A stretch of DNA of 36,666 nucleotides from Verrucomicrobiia bacterium (GTDB taxonomy: Bacteria; Verrucomicrobiota; Verrucomicrobiia; Verrucomicrobiales; DEV007): the NCBI GenBank assembly GCA_020439945.1, contig JAGRPB010000040.1, positions 1 through 36,666 on the forward strand, written 5' to 3'. Made by a program: the position numbers and the translations under genes. Below, one piece after another: positions 1 through 7,963 of the stretch (its first letter is position 1; every line of letters starts with the position of its first letter). The notes under the pieces were generated by a model. The model saw only the letters and a list, made by a program, of their open reading frames with translations. It was not told the DNA's origin and searched no databases.

Positions 1-1
1 C

Positions 2-460
2 AGCGGGATTTCACCCCCTGACAGATCGGAAGCGCGCCGGGTGGAGAACGAGTATCGATCACGGGGGACCGAGTACCAGGAAAAAAAGATGATGATCTGG
101 GATCTTGCCGGCCGTGACGAATTCCAATCGGTGCGAAAATCGTATCTTCGCGGCGCCGACGGATTCATGTTCGTGGCCGATGGCACGCGGCGGGAAACGC
201 TCGATGCGATTCGTGATGAGCGAGCGGAAATGGCGGAGGAACTCGACTCCGTGCCGTCCGTTCTCTTGATCAACAAATGCGATCTCGAGGCGGATTGGGA
301 GATCGAGGAAGAGGCGCTGACCGAATTTCGGGAAGCGGGATTTCACCTCCTGAAAACGAGTGCCCGAACGGGGCAAAACGTGGCCGAAGGGTTCGAAGCC
401 CTGGCGCGATTGACCTGCGGGGAGAAAGAGGCGGGCGCCAACGATTCGGAGGGGGCATGA
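2..460 (+). CDS. Rab/Ras-like small GTPase (5' end outside window)
   Basis: The reading frame is open to the left edge, so the gene is cut and the P-loop (G1) and switch I lie outside; the GTG at 41 is probably internal. What remains shows a G3 motif WDLAGRDEF (bases about 98-124), a G4 motif NKCDL and a G5-like TSAR, in the order of Ras-superfamily GTPases. Such proteins bind GTP in the cytoplasm and act as switches. The position after DLAG, where Ras and Rab have the catalytic Gln, is Arg here, so intrinsic hydrolysis may be weak (inference). The stop overlaps the start of the histidine kinase gene as ATGA, implying translational coupling and a shared signalling role. Fold certain, partner inferred. 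Confidence 0.85.
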   Translation, partial: SGISPPDRSEARRVENEYRSRGTEYQEKKMMIWDLAGRDEFQSVRKSYLRGADGFMFVADGTRRETLDAIRDERAEMAEELDSVPSVLLINKCDLEADWEIEEEALTEFREAGFHLLKTSARTGQNVAEGFEALARLTCGEKEAGANDSEGA

Positions 461-1608
461 GTGAGGCGAGGGAAAAAGACTGCTTTCGCCAGGCCGCGGA
501 GGCGCTGGGGGCGGCTTTGCTGGTGGGACGCGAGGGAAGCGGAGGAAAGTTCTCACTGGCCGGTTCCGCGCCGGACTGGTGGCCGGCGGTCTTCGGCTCC
601 GAGACGGAATTTCGGGAACGCTCCCCCTTTCTGGACGACTTCATCAGCGGCGCTGCGGCCGAATTATGGCGGTCCCATGAGGAGAGTGAGGGGCGCGGAG
701 CGTTGCGCTCCGGAATCTGGGAAGAAAACGGTCCCGGCGCTTCGGAAGACGAAGGGCGCCGATATTTCTTCGATGCGGTCGCCGCGGGGAGCGAGGCGAG
801 CGGCTCGGTGCTGCTCATGATCCTGCCGGCGGACGACCGTTGGCGCGAGGAACAGGTCGTGGTGCAGAATGCCCACGAACAGAGCCTAAACCGCCGGCGC
901 CTGCTGAGAGAGTTGGAAAAAAAACAGATCCTCCTGGAGTGTGTCATGCACGATCTCGGAAATCCGGTCGCGACGGTGCTGATGAACCTCCAGCACATGG
1001 ATCGCCACCTCGGGGCCGCCAACGAAAGTCTGCGCCCGGCGGTTCGTCGCGCCATGGCCCAGACTGAGCGGCAGCGTCAGTTGATCCGATCGATCGCCGA
1101 GGTGTTCGCCGCCGATCTTTCCGGCGATCGAGAACAACTGCTCGGAAATGCTCCGGAACTGGTCAGTGTCGCGGCCGAAACGGTCACCGCCTGCGCCCCC
1201 TTGGCCGCCGATGCCGGGGTCATCCTGTGTCCGTTCTTCGGAGCGGCTCTGCCGGTGGTGGGCGAGCGGCTCGCCCTGAGTCGGGTGATCGAAAACCTTC
1301 TCGTGAACGCGATCCGGCACAGTTCAAAAGGGCAACGAGTGAAACTGAATTTCGAAAGCGAGAACGGATTCGCAATCTGCCGGGTCGAAGACGAGGGAAC
1401 CGGTATCGATCCGGACATCGCCGACTCGCTCTTTCGCCCTTTCGTCAGCGGTAAAGAGGACGGCGGGCAGTCGGGACTCGGCCTGTATTTCTGCCGGATG
1501 ACCATCGAGATGTGGGGCGGGCGAATCGAGGTGCGCGATAGCGAATCCGGCGGCGCCTGTTTCGAATTTCGGCTGCCGCTGGCCGATGGAAGGGGGGAGA
1601 GATCGTGA
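457..1608 (+). CDS. Sensor histidine kinase, NtrB-like, soluble
   Basis: This 383-residue kinase autophosphorylates on His and should pass phosphate to the response regulator encoded next. An unassigned, PAS/GAF-sized N-terminal sensor (about 1-125) has no membrane segment or signal peptide; a helical linker (about 128-160) leads to the H-box with His165 (HDLGNP). The ATPase part has an N-box (ENLLVNAIRHS, 279-289), G1 (DEGTGI, 312-317), an F-box (LFRPF) and G2 (SGLGL, 339-343). The start at 457 is chosen because it gives an ATGA overlap with the GTPase gene and has a GGAGGGGG ribosome site just upstream; an open extension to 277 only overlaps that gene. The 3' end overlaps the regulator gene as GTGA. 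Confidence 0.93.
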   Translation: MSEAREKDCFRQAAEALGAALLVGREGSGGKFSLAGSAPDWWPAVFGSETEFRERSPFLDDFISGAAAELWRSHEESEGRGALRSGIWEENGPGASEDEGRRYFFDAVAAGSEASGSVLLMILPADDRWREEQVVVQNAHEQSLNRRRLLRELEKKQILLECVMHDLGNPVATVLMNLQHMDRHLGAANESLRPAVRRAMAQTERQRQLIRSIAEVFAADLSGDREQLLGNAPELVSVAAETVTACAPLAADAGVILCPFFGAALPVVGERLALSRVIENLLVNAIRHSSKGQRVKLNFESENGFAICRVEDEGTGIDPDIADSLFRPFVSGKEDGGQSGLGLYFCRMTIEMWGGRIEVRDSESGGACFEFRLPLADGRGERS

Positions 1609-3056
1609 ACGAGCGTGGATCCATCCTCGTCGTCGAGGACGACCCTGGCATTGCCGCCTCGCTGGAGATGATTCTTGGCGATGAGGGCTACGCCGTCACG
1701 ACCAGTTCGGATGGCAGCGAGGGCCTGAGAGTCTCCGAAACGGCTTCGTTCGACCTGGTGATGACCGATTTCCGCCTGCCCGGCATGGGCGGACTGGAGC
1801 TGATGGAGAAACTGCGGGAATCAAATCCGCGCCGGCCGGTGATCCTCATGACCGCGCACGGCAACACCGATCTGGCGATCGAGGCCACCAAGCGGGGGGC
1901 CTTCGATTACCTGCTCAAGCCTTTCGATCTCGACGAACTGCTCGACGTGACGGCGAAGGCGGTTCAATCCGGAAAATCCGCCGGCCGACGAGTCAGACTC
2001 GGAGACGAGGCGACCCAACCGGGAGAGGTGCGCCTGCTGGGAAATTGCCGGGCGATGCAGCGCGTCTACAAGGAGATCGGGCGGGTCGCGCCCACCGATG
2101 CCACCGTCCTGATCCTGGGAGAGACGGGAACCGGAAAGGAATTGGTCGCCCGGGCCATCTACCAGCACAGTCAGCGCAATCAGGGGCCGTTCGTTGCCGT
2201 GAACTGCGGCGCCATTCCCGAGAATCTCCTCGAGAGCGAGCTGTTTGGTCACGTTCGCGGCTCCTTTACCGGCGCGACCCGGGACCGGGTCGGACGTTTC
2301 GAGCAGGCCAGGCAGGGAACGCTTTTCCTGGACGAGATCGGTGACCTGCCGCTTCCGGTGCAGGTGAAACTGCTTCGCGTCTTACAGGAACGGCGAATTC
2401 AGCCGCTCGGGAGCAATCGGGAAGTACCCGTCGATGTGAGGATCGTCGCCGCCACGCATCAGCCGCTCGCCGAACTGATCGAACAAAAACGCTTTCGGGA
2501 GGATCTGTTCTACCGTATCAACTCAGCCGTCATCGAACTGCCGCCGCTTCGCGATCGCGATGGAGATCTCGAAGCGCTGGCCTCCCATTTTCTCGCCGAG
2601 GCGGCGGTCGAATTCGGCTATGGCTGTCCGCCGCTCCGAAAGACAGTCGTGAGACGCCTCCGGCAATCGCGTTGGGCCGGAAATGTTCGAGAACTGCGGA
2701 ATACGATCCGGCAACTGGTGCTGAGCAGCCGCGGATACGAAATCACGGAGGACGCGGTGGAAGCGTTGCTGAATCGCGAGAGGGGAGTTTCCGATGCGCC
2801 ATTCCAAGACGACAATTTCTCCGAGGCCATCGTGGCGCCGGTCCGTGCGGCGATCGAGCGGGCGCGGGAAAGAGGCAAAGCGGAAGTTTACCGTGACTTG
2901 GTGGGCCGGCTGGAGCGTCAGATGATAGAAAGCAGTCTCCAGCTTTCGGATCACCACCTCGGGCTCGTCTGTGAATGGCTCGGCATTTCACGAGTGACCC
3001 TGCGCAAAAAAATGGCCGAGTTTGGGATCGGGAAAAGCGGCGGAGCGGATTTCTGA
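1605..3056 (+). CDS. Sigma-54-dependent response regulator, NtrC family
   Basis: A 483-residue three-domain activator. The receiver (about 6-118) has phospho-acceptor Asp55 with Thr83 and Lys105. The AAA+ domain has Walker A GETGTGKE (172-179), the sigma-54 contact loop GSFTGA (219-224, a common variant of GAFTGA), Walker B TLFLDEIG (239-246) and WAGNVREL (357-364). A Fis-type helix-turn-helix lies at about 448-475 (VCEWLGISRVTLRKK). Phosphorylated, it should bind upstream sites and use ATP to open RpoN promoters. The GTG start overlaps the kinase stop as GTGA and sits behind an AGGGGGGAGAG ribosome site. A -24/-12-like motif lies 140 bp downstream and rpoN is in the same window. Its targets are unknown. 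Confidence 0.96.
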   Translation: MNERGSILVVEDDPGIAASLEMILGDEGYAVTTSSDGSEGLRVSETASFDLVMTDFRLPGMGGLELMEKLRESNPRRPVILMTAHGNTDLAIEATKRGAFDYLLKPFDLDELLDVTAKAVQSGKSAGRRVRLGDEATQPGEVRLLGNCRAMQRVYKEIGRVAPTDATVLILGETGTGKELVARAIYQHSQRNQGPFVAVNCGAIPENLLESELFGHVRGSFTGATRDRVGRFEQARQGTLFLDEIGDLPLPVQVKLLRVLQERRIQPLGSNREVPVDVRIVAATHQPLAELIEQKRFREDLFYRINSAVIELPPLRDRDGDLEALASHFLAEAAVEFGYGCPPLRKTVVRRLRQSRWAGNVRELRNTIRQLVLSSRGYEITEDAVEALLNRERGVSDAPFQDDNFSEAIVAPVRAAIERARERGKAEVYRDLVGRLERQMIESSLQLSDHHLGLVCEWLGISRVTLRKKMAEFGIGKSGGADF

Positions 3057-3193
3057 GGCCTCCGAAAATTGAAACTTTCTATCAATTTGGTTGAAACGTT
3101 CTGACAAAAATCGCCGATTTCTGAAGCTTGGCGAAAGGGTTGAGATCTTTTTAAACGATTGATTGTGTGAGGGTTGTGACTGAATAGAACCTC

Positions 3194-3210
3194 TTGGCCC
3201 GGATCTGGCA
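3194..3210 (+). promoter_or_regulatory. Candidate sigma-54 (-24/-12) promoter
   Basis: TTGGCCCGGATCTGGCA has GG (3196-3197) and GC (3208-3209) exactly 10 bases apart and agrees with the RpoN consensus at nearly all conserved positions except one T of TTGC. Transcription would begin near 3221, only 5 bases before the ATG at 3226 but about 50 bases before an in-frame TTG at 3271 that has CGGAG upstream. It lies directly after a gene for a sigma-54 activator. A short motif of this kind can occur by chance. Confidence 0.4.
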
Positions 3211-3225
3211 TTTCCAGAAGGTGCC

Positions 3226-3762
3226 ATGGTTTGGGACACTCTTTCAGCACATCACTTTCCGGTCGGAGCTTTGTCGGCGGGGGGAATCGACAACAGGTCG
3301 CGAGATCTGGCGTTCGAAAATCCCTCCGAACGACTCACGCAGTTCGAATCTCTTCTCCATCAATGGGAGCCCCTGGTTTTCGAAACCTGCCGCCAGTTGC
3401 TGGTGGATCGTCAAACGGCGGAACTCGTCTGTTCCGGCGCCTTTATCGCCCTCTTTTTCAGCGATGCTCAAATCGATGACAATTCTCCGATGCTACTGGG
3501 GGCCTTGCTGGACTTCGTGATCCGGAACGCCTGCCACATCGGCGGATCCCCGAATTCCGCCACTCCCGAACATCTCTATTGTCGGCGTCTCTGCCAGTTG
3601 ACGCCGGTGGGGCGCTTTCTCATCACGATGCGGTTCGTCAATCGGCTCGAAATCGATCAGATTGCCCGGATGCTCGACGTCAAAGCGTCCGAGGTTCATG
3701 TCCGTCTTTGGGACGCGATGATCGAAATGGAGCAGTCGATCAACTGCTCGGGAACCAATTGA
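3226..3762 (+). CDS. Degenerate ECF-type sigma factor-like protein
   Basis: The 178-residue product has the layout of an extracytoplasmic-function sigma factor: a region 2-like stretch (about 38-80) and a C-terminal helix-turn-helix like region 4 (about 124-166, with LEIDQIARMLDVKASEVHVRL). In region 2 the acidic residues usually seen as DAED are replaced (RQTAELVCSGAF), and the linker is rich in Cys and His (Cys69, Cys103, His104, His117, Cys119, Cys123), so it may be a diverged regulator rather than an active sigma. ATG at 3226 has AGAAGG 4 bases upstream; TTG at 3271 is an alternative that removes residues 1-15. No anti-sigma gene is adjacent. It converges on the hydrolase gene with a 13-base gap. 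Confidence 0.6.
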   Translation: MVWDTLSAHHFPVGALSAGGIDNRSRDLAFENPSERLTQFESLLHQWEPLVFETCRQLLVDRQTAELVCSGAFIALFFSDAQIDDNSPMLLGALLDFVIRNACHIGGSPNSATPEHLYCRRLCQLTPVGRFLITMRFVNRLEIDQIARMLDVKASEVHVRLWDAMIEMEQSINCSGTN

Positions 3763-3775
3763 AGCAGGGCGCGGA

Positions 3776-5482
3776 TCAGTTCGCGGTCGGGCCGGCGCCC
3801 GCGTGTTCGCGGAGGATGCGTTTCAAGTCCGCGATCGCTTCGGGGTTTTGATGGGCGCGATGACCCGACGGTACGATTTTTTCGGAGGCGACTCCTTCGA
3901 GGTGGGCGCTGGAGTAGGGGACGACCCCGTCGGAACCGTCCGGCCCGATTCCGAGACCGCGGTCTCCGATGATGGAATGAAAGACCACATTCGGATTCAG
4001 CGGTGCGTCCTTCAGCTCTTTCAGGAATTCGGAACTGGTTTCGAGCTGATCGATACTGGTGGGAAGTCTCTCGCCGAGGATCGCCTTTCCGAACGGAGTC
4101 AGCGAATAGAGACTCTCGCTCACCACGGCGGTCGACAAGGTGAGCAGTTGCGTGGGCAATTCGATGAGCTGGGAGAAAATCCGACCGATGGGATCGTCGG
4201 CGATCTGGCTTCCTCCGTGGGGAGTGGCGATGAACACGACCCGTTTCACGTAGGGTTGCGGTTCGAAATAGGCGACCTTCCGGATGAACTCGCGCTTTTC
4301 TTCGGACAAGGGGAGTTCATCGAGCGGTTCATTGAAAAAGCGGAACCACACGTCGTCCCCACTGCGTTCCGTCATCAGCCGGCACAACAGTCCGCCCATG
4401 CTGTGCCCGACGAGCACGACATTGTCGGTCGGGGCGCCGAGCGATTCCCGGTAGATGACCATGCCCTGCAGTGCCTCGCGCAGTTTCATCGCGGAAAAGG
4501 GAATCGGCGCGCCGGTGGTGTATCCGAATGTCCAGAACTCGAAGCGGTCGCGCACCACCGGATCTTCCCGCAGCTCGTTCATGGTGTCGCGCCAGGTGGT
4601 CGGCGTGGATTTCAATCCGTGAACGAAAACCACGGGAATCTTTTGTGGGTAGGTGGCGTCGATCTGACTGAGTCCCAGTTTGTCGTCGAAGCGGTCGGCG
4701 CGCAGCATCGCGAGAAGGTTGATGCGTTGCCGGTCCTCGGCGGCGAAACGGGCGGCCAACGGGGCGGTGAAGTCGGACCGCAGGGTCGAAGCTCCTCCGG
4801 AACCGGCCAGCCGCGCCTCGGAGATCGCCAGCGTGTCGTGGATCGTCATCCGGGGGGAGCCGCCCGGTCCATCGAAATCAAGCGTGGCCGTGGCGGGCTG
4901 AAAACGGCCTTCCTCCGGCGCGTAGCCTTCCGGCGCAAAACGCAGGACCAGGGGGGAACCGATTCCGTCGACCGTGACCCGCTCGCGAAATCCCTTGATC
5001 AGCATGTGATCGGCGGCGCGGATCCGCTCGACGCCGTCGAGTTCCGCGACACCGTCCAGGTCCTCGATCAGCGGGATCGCCTGCTCACCAGACTTCAGGA
5101 CCAGCGGCTCGGTGGCGGTGGCGCGTTCCGGCAACTCCGCGTTCTGGACGATCCGGGAAATGGAATTGTTGTATTTTTCGCGGGTTGCCGAATCGCCGCG
5201 ACCCCGCTGCAACTCCCGCCACGATTCCCTGGCCTCGGCGATGTCGGCGGCCGGATCGATGGTCGGCGCCGGCAGGTCGACCACGCTGACTCGGTGAGCG
5301 CAACTGACCAACGAAAGGGCGGTGGCCAGCACGAGGATCGTGGCAACCGGCGGTGCGACCCTGGGACGGGAGTCGTGGCTGGGACGGAAAGTGGCCAAGG
5401 TGGGTTGAAACTGACACGACCTCACGGAGGTCGCGATGATTTTTTTGTCGAAAAACCGCCAAGCATGGGGCATAACCTCCAT
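3776..5482 (-). CDS. Lipoprotein alpha/beta hydrolase, lipase-like
   Basis: A 568-residue exported hydrolase. A hydrophobic stretch ends in a lipobox-like LSLVSC with Cys61 as the predicted lipidated residue, so it is probably anchored to a membrane facing the periplasm. The catalytic domain (about 280-560) has an oxyanion strand VVFVHG (284-289), a nucleophile elbow GHSMGG with Ser361, an acid in SDGVVPY (Asp518) and His541 or His544 near the C-terminus. This arrangement is typical of triacylglycerol lipase and PGAP1-like esterases; the substrate is unknown. The region before about 270 is not recognised. The ATG at 5482 gives an unusually long n-region; ATG at 5473 or a later TTG may be the real start. 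It is transcribed away from the channel operon, 83 bases off. Confidence 0.85.
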   Translation of the reverse strand: MEVMPHAWRFFDKKIIATSVRSCQFQPTLATFRPSHDSRPRVAPPVATILVLATALSLVSCAHRVSVVDLPAPTIDPAADIAEARESWRELQRGRGDSATREKYNNSISRIVQNAELPERATATEPLVLKSGEQAIPLIEDLDGVAELDGVERIRAADHMLIKGFRERVTVDGIGSPLVLRFAPEGYAPEEGRFQPATATLDFDGPGGSPRMTIHDTLAISEARLAGSGGASTLRSDFTAPLAARFAAEDRQRINLLAMLRADRFDDKLGLSQIDATYPQKIPVVFVHGLKSTPTTWRDTMNELREDPVVRDRFEFWTFGYTTGAPIPFSAMKLREALQGMVIYRESLGAPTDNVVLVGHSMGGLLCRLMTERSGDDVWFRFFNEPLDELPLSEEKREFIRKVAYFEPQPYVKRVVFIATPHGGSQIADDPIGRIFSQLIELPTQLLTLSTAVVSESLYSLTPFGKAILGERLPTSIDQLETSSEFLKELKDAPLNPNVVFHSIIGDRGLGIGPDGSDGVVPYSSAHLEGVASEKIVPSGHRAHQNPEAIADLKRILREHAGAGPTAN

Positions 5483-5565
5483 TCCCGCGCGTCGCGAGCG
5501 CGATTTCGGCCGTATGCCGAAAACCTCCCGGAAGAAATCGAACCCAGCGACCTTTCCCTAAATCC

Positions 5566-6993
5566 ATGAAATTCGTTTGCCCGAACTGCAACATCCATCT
5601 GCAAGCCGAAGCGGACCTCGCCGGTAAGACCGTCAAATGCCCCGGCTGTTCCACCAAAATCCAGATTCCCGAAGACCTCGGACAGTCCACCGGTCCTCAG
5701 GGGCCGCCTCCGCCGGATGCCGCGAACGCCGGTGGCAGCGAGGGGGCCGAAGACGCCGCCGGAGAAGAGCAGGCCAGTCCGGGCGAAGAGATGGCGGGCG
5801 ATTACTACGATCAGATGCCGGAACTGGAAATGGGGCAGGGACCGGCCGGGCCGCACCCGTCGTATGTGAACATGTGGCTGGCCGGTTTGCTGGGCCTGGG
5901 CCTGACCTTTTTCTGGTACCTGATCATGTTCATGCTGCCGAAACCGAACCCGGAGGAGGGTCTGAACGTCGGCTCCTACCTGCGCGCCCTGTTCACCGAA
6001 CGCGCCTGGCCGCAGTATGTGACCACCCTGCTGACTTTCTGGTGTCTGGGTATCCTGATTTTCAAGATGGTGAACCTGCGCAAGCAGCGCCGCGCCATGC
6101 TGATCGAAGCCCTGCCCGAGGACATCGATTCGGAAATCAATGCCGGGAATTTGATCGAGTTCCATCAGCACGTGCTCAACTTCCCGAAGCCGTTGCGGAA
6201 CACCTACATCATCAACCGGATTCGCAAGGCGCTGGAATTTTTCTACATCCGCCAGAACAACCCCGAAGTGGCACAGATGATCTCTTCACAGTCCGAGGTC
6301 GACGCCAACAAGGTCGCCGGTAGCTACGCGCTGGTGAAGGTGTTCCTCTGGGCCATTCCGATCATGGGTTTCATCGGGACCGTTCTCGGTATCGGTAACG
6401 CGATCGGAGGTTTCGGCGACGTGCTCAAAGTCGGCGACGGCGGCGACATGGGCCAGATCGTCGGCGCCCTGACTCCCGTGCTCGGTTCCATGGGCGTGGC
6501 GTTCGATACCACGCTGCTCGCGCTCGTGTTCTCGATTCTCCTCAGCTTCCCCGCCAGTGGGTTGCAGAACAGCGAAGATGATCTCGTCACCAACGTCGAC
6601 GAATACTGCATCGACAATCTGTTGAAGCGTCTCAATGACGGTGGCGCGGCGTCGAATTTCTCCAGCGAAGGCGCCCTGCTCAAGGCGATCGGGGATGCGA
6701 TCGCCACGAACCAGAAAGACTTCCTGCACAGCTTCGAGGACGTCCAGCGCCAGATGTCGGACAATCTCGATGGTCAGACGAAGAACTACGAAAAAGTCGC
6801 CTCGGTCATCGACAAGCAACTCGCGTCGATCGAGAACCGCACCGAACACTTCGAAAAACGGGTGGACCTGGAAATGGTCCGGGCCATGGAGAAAATGACC
6901 GAAGGGGTGAAAAACCTGAACGGCGTGCTGAAGGAATTGAATGGCAAGCAGGTCGTCATCAAGAAGAAGGGCTGGTTCTCGCGCGGCGATTGA
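5566..6993 (+). CDS. MotA/TolQ/ExbB-family channel subunit with N-terminal zinc ribbon
   Basis: A 475-residue inner-membrane protein. Residues 1-35 form a zinc ribbon with Cys5, Cys8, Cys25 and Cys28, a cytoplasmic module common in PVC bacteria. A Pro/Gly/acidic linker follows (about 40-95). Hydrophobic segments lie at about 103-124, 150-170, 255-280 and 303-330; the last two (GFIGTVLGIGNAIGGF and GSMGVAFDTTLLALV) match the conserved TolQ/ExbB/MotA core, with Thr272, Thr315 and Thr316 in pore-lining positions. A cytoplasmic helical tail (about 370-460) may be a coiled coil. Such proteins form pentameric ion channels around a pair of ExbD/TolR/MotB helices; the next two genes encode such partners. 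First gene of the plus-strand run, about 80 bases after a divergent gene. Confidence 0.9.
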   Translation: MKFVCPNCNIHLQAEADLAGKTVKCPGCSTKIQIPEDLGQSTGPQGPPPPDAANAGGSEGAEDAAGEEQASPGEEMAGDYYDQMPELEMGQGPAGPHPSYVNMWLAGLLGLGLTFFWYLIMFMLPKPNPEEGLNVGSYLRALFTERAWPQYVTTLLTFWCLGILIFKMVNLRKQRRAMLIEALPEDIDSEINAGNLIEFHQHVLNFPKPLRNTYIINRIRKALEFFYIRQNNPEVAQMISSQSEVDANKVAGSYALVKVFLWAIPIMGFIGTVLGIGNAIGGFGDVLKVGDGGDMGQIVGALTPVLGSMGVAFDTTLLALVFSILLSFPASGLQNSEDDLVTNVDEYCIDNLLKRLNDGGAASNFSSEGALLKAIGDAIATNQKDFLHSFEDVQRQMSDNLDGQTKNYEKVASVIDKQLASIENRTEHFEKRVDLEMVRAMEKMTEGVKNLNGVLKELNGKQVVIKKKGWFSRGD

Positions 6994-7073
6994 GCTAGGC
7001 TGAAGGCACCGTCGCCCGCGATTCATCCGGGCGGACCTCCTCCTGAAAATCACCCCCTGATTCGCGAACTTTC

Positions 7074-7904
7074 ATGGCCAAGAAACGCAAAGATTCCGGC
7101 GCTTCGGTCAACCTTTTTCCCTTTCTCAGTATCCTGGTGTGCATCATCGGGTGTCTCACCCTGATCATCGTGGTGCTGAACCTGATGTCGATGTCGAAGG
7201 CCGAGGGGCGGGAACCGGAGGAGGTCGAACGCGCCAGGGAGTATGCCATTCTGAAAAAGGCGCAGGAGGAGGATCAGAAAAGTTACGACGAACTCCGCGC
7301 TCTCGTCGATTCCCTCACCCAGCAGAACCAGGACCTGCTCGCCAAGCGGCAGAAACTGACCATGCTGAAGGAGATGCTCGACAGCGCCGAGAAAATCGAT
7401 GCCGCTCGCGAGGAACTGATCGCCAAGTTTCAGTTGCTGGTGAACGCCAACAAGCAACTCGATGCCGACGAAGTCGTCCTGCTCGCGGAAATCGAGTCGC
7501 TGAAAAAGGAAATCGAAGAACGCAAATTGCCGCCGGAAGCGGCCCAACTCCAGGTGAAGCCTTCCGGTTCCGGGGCCAATACCCAGCCGTTTTTCGTGGA
7601 GGTGGCGGACAAGATGGTCCTCATTCACCACAGCCTGACCGAACCCGCCATCGAGATTCCCGCCGGTTCTCTCGAGATCAATGAGGACTTCAAGAAGCTG
7701 CTCGAGACGATCGCCTCGAAACCCTACAACACGCTCATCCTGCTGGTACGCGGCAGCGATGCGGCCGTGACCAATCTCGGCAAGGTCAACTCGGTTGTCG
7801 GAGCCTTCAATCAACGCACCGGCGCCGAGATCATTCCCGGCCGACTGCCGCTCCCCGGAGATGGGAAAGTCGATCTCTCGCTCTTTGCCCAGTACCTGAA
7901 GTGA
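7074..7904 (+). CDS. ExbD/MotB-like channel partner lacking the membrane Asp
   Basis: This 276-residue protein has a short basic N-terminus, one membrane helix (about 14-37, NLFPFLSILVCIIGCL), a long charged coiled coil (about 45-160) and a folded C-terminal domain (about 170-276). The topology and the N-x-x-P-x-x-x start of the helix match ExbD/TolR. In those proteins the residue three after the Pro is the proton-carrying Asp; here it is Ser19. It follows the channel subunit by 80 bases and precedes a second one-helix protein that keeps the Asp. No peptidoglycan-binding OmpA-like domain was recognised. Whether it is a structural or a regulatory partner cannot be told. Confidence 0.75.
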   Translation: MAKKRKDSGASVNLFPFLSILVCIIGCLTLIIVVLNLMSMSKAEGREPEEVERAREYAILKKAQEEDQKSYDELRALVDSLTQQNQDLLAKRQKLTMLKEMLDSAEKIDAAREELIAKFQLLVNANKQLDADEVVLLAEIESLKKEIEERKLPPEAAQLQVKPSGSGANTQPFFVEVADKMVLIHHSLTEPAIEIPAGSLEINEDFKKLLETIASKPYNTLILLVRGSDAAVTNLGKVNSVVGAFNQRTGAEIIPGRLPLPGDGKVDLSLFAQYLK

Positions 7905-7963
7905 TTCGCCACCGCCACCTTTTTCAAACCCGCCACCCCGGAGACTCCCCCGACTAATTCCCC

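Noticed and set aside
277..456. Upstream extension of the histidine kinase frame
   Set aside because: It overlaps the GTPase gene in another frame, and the ATG at 457 has a good ribosome site and a coupling overlap.
3803..5569. A 588-residue open frame on the plus strand opposite the lipase-like gene
   Set aside because: It is antisense to a gene with a full catalytic triad and lipobox, its translation shows no family motif, and such long shadows are common with GC-rich third positions.
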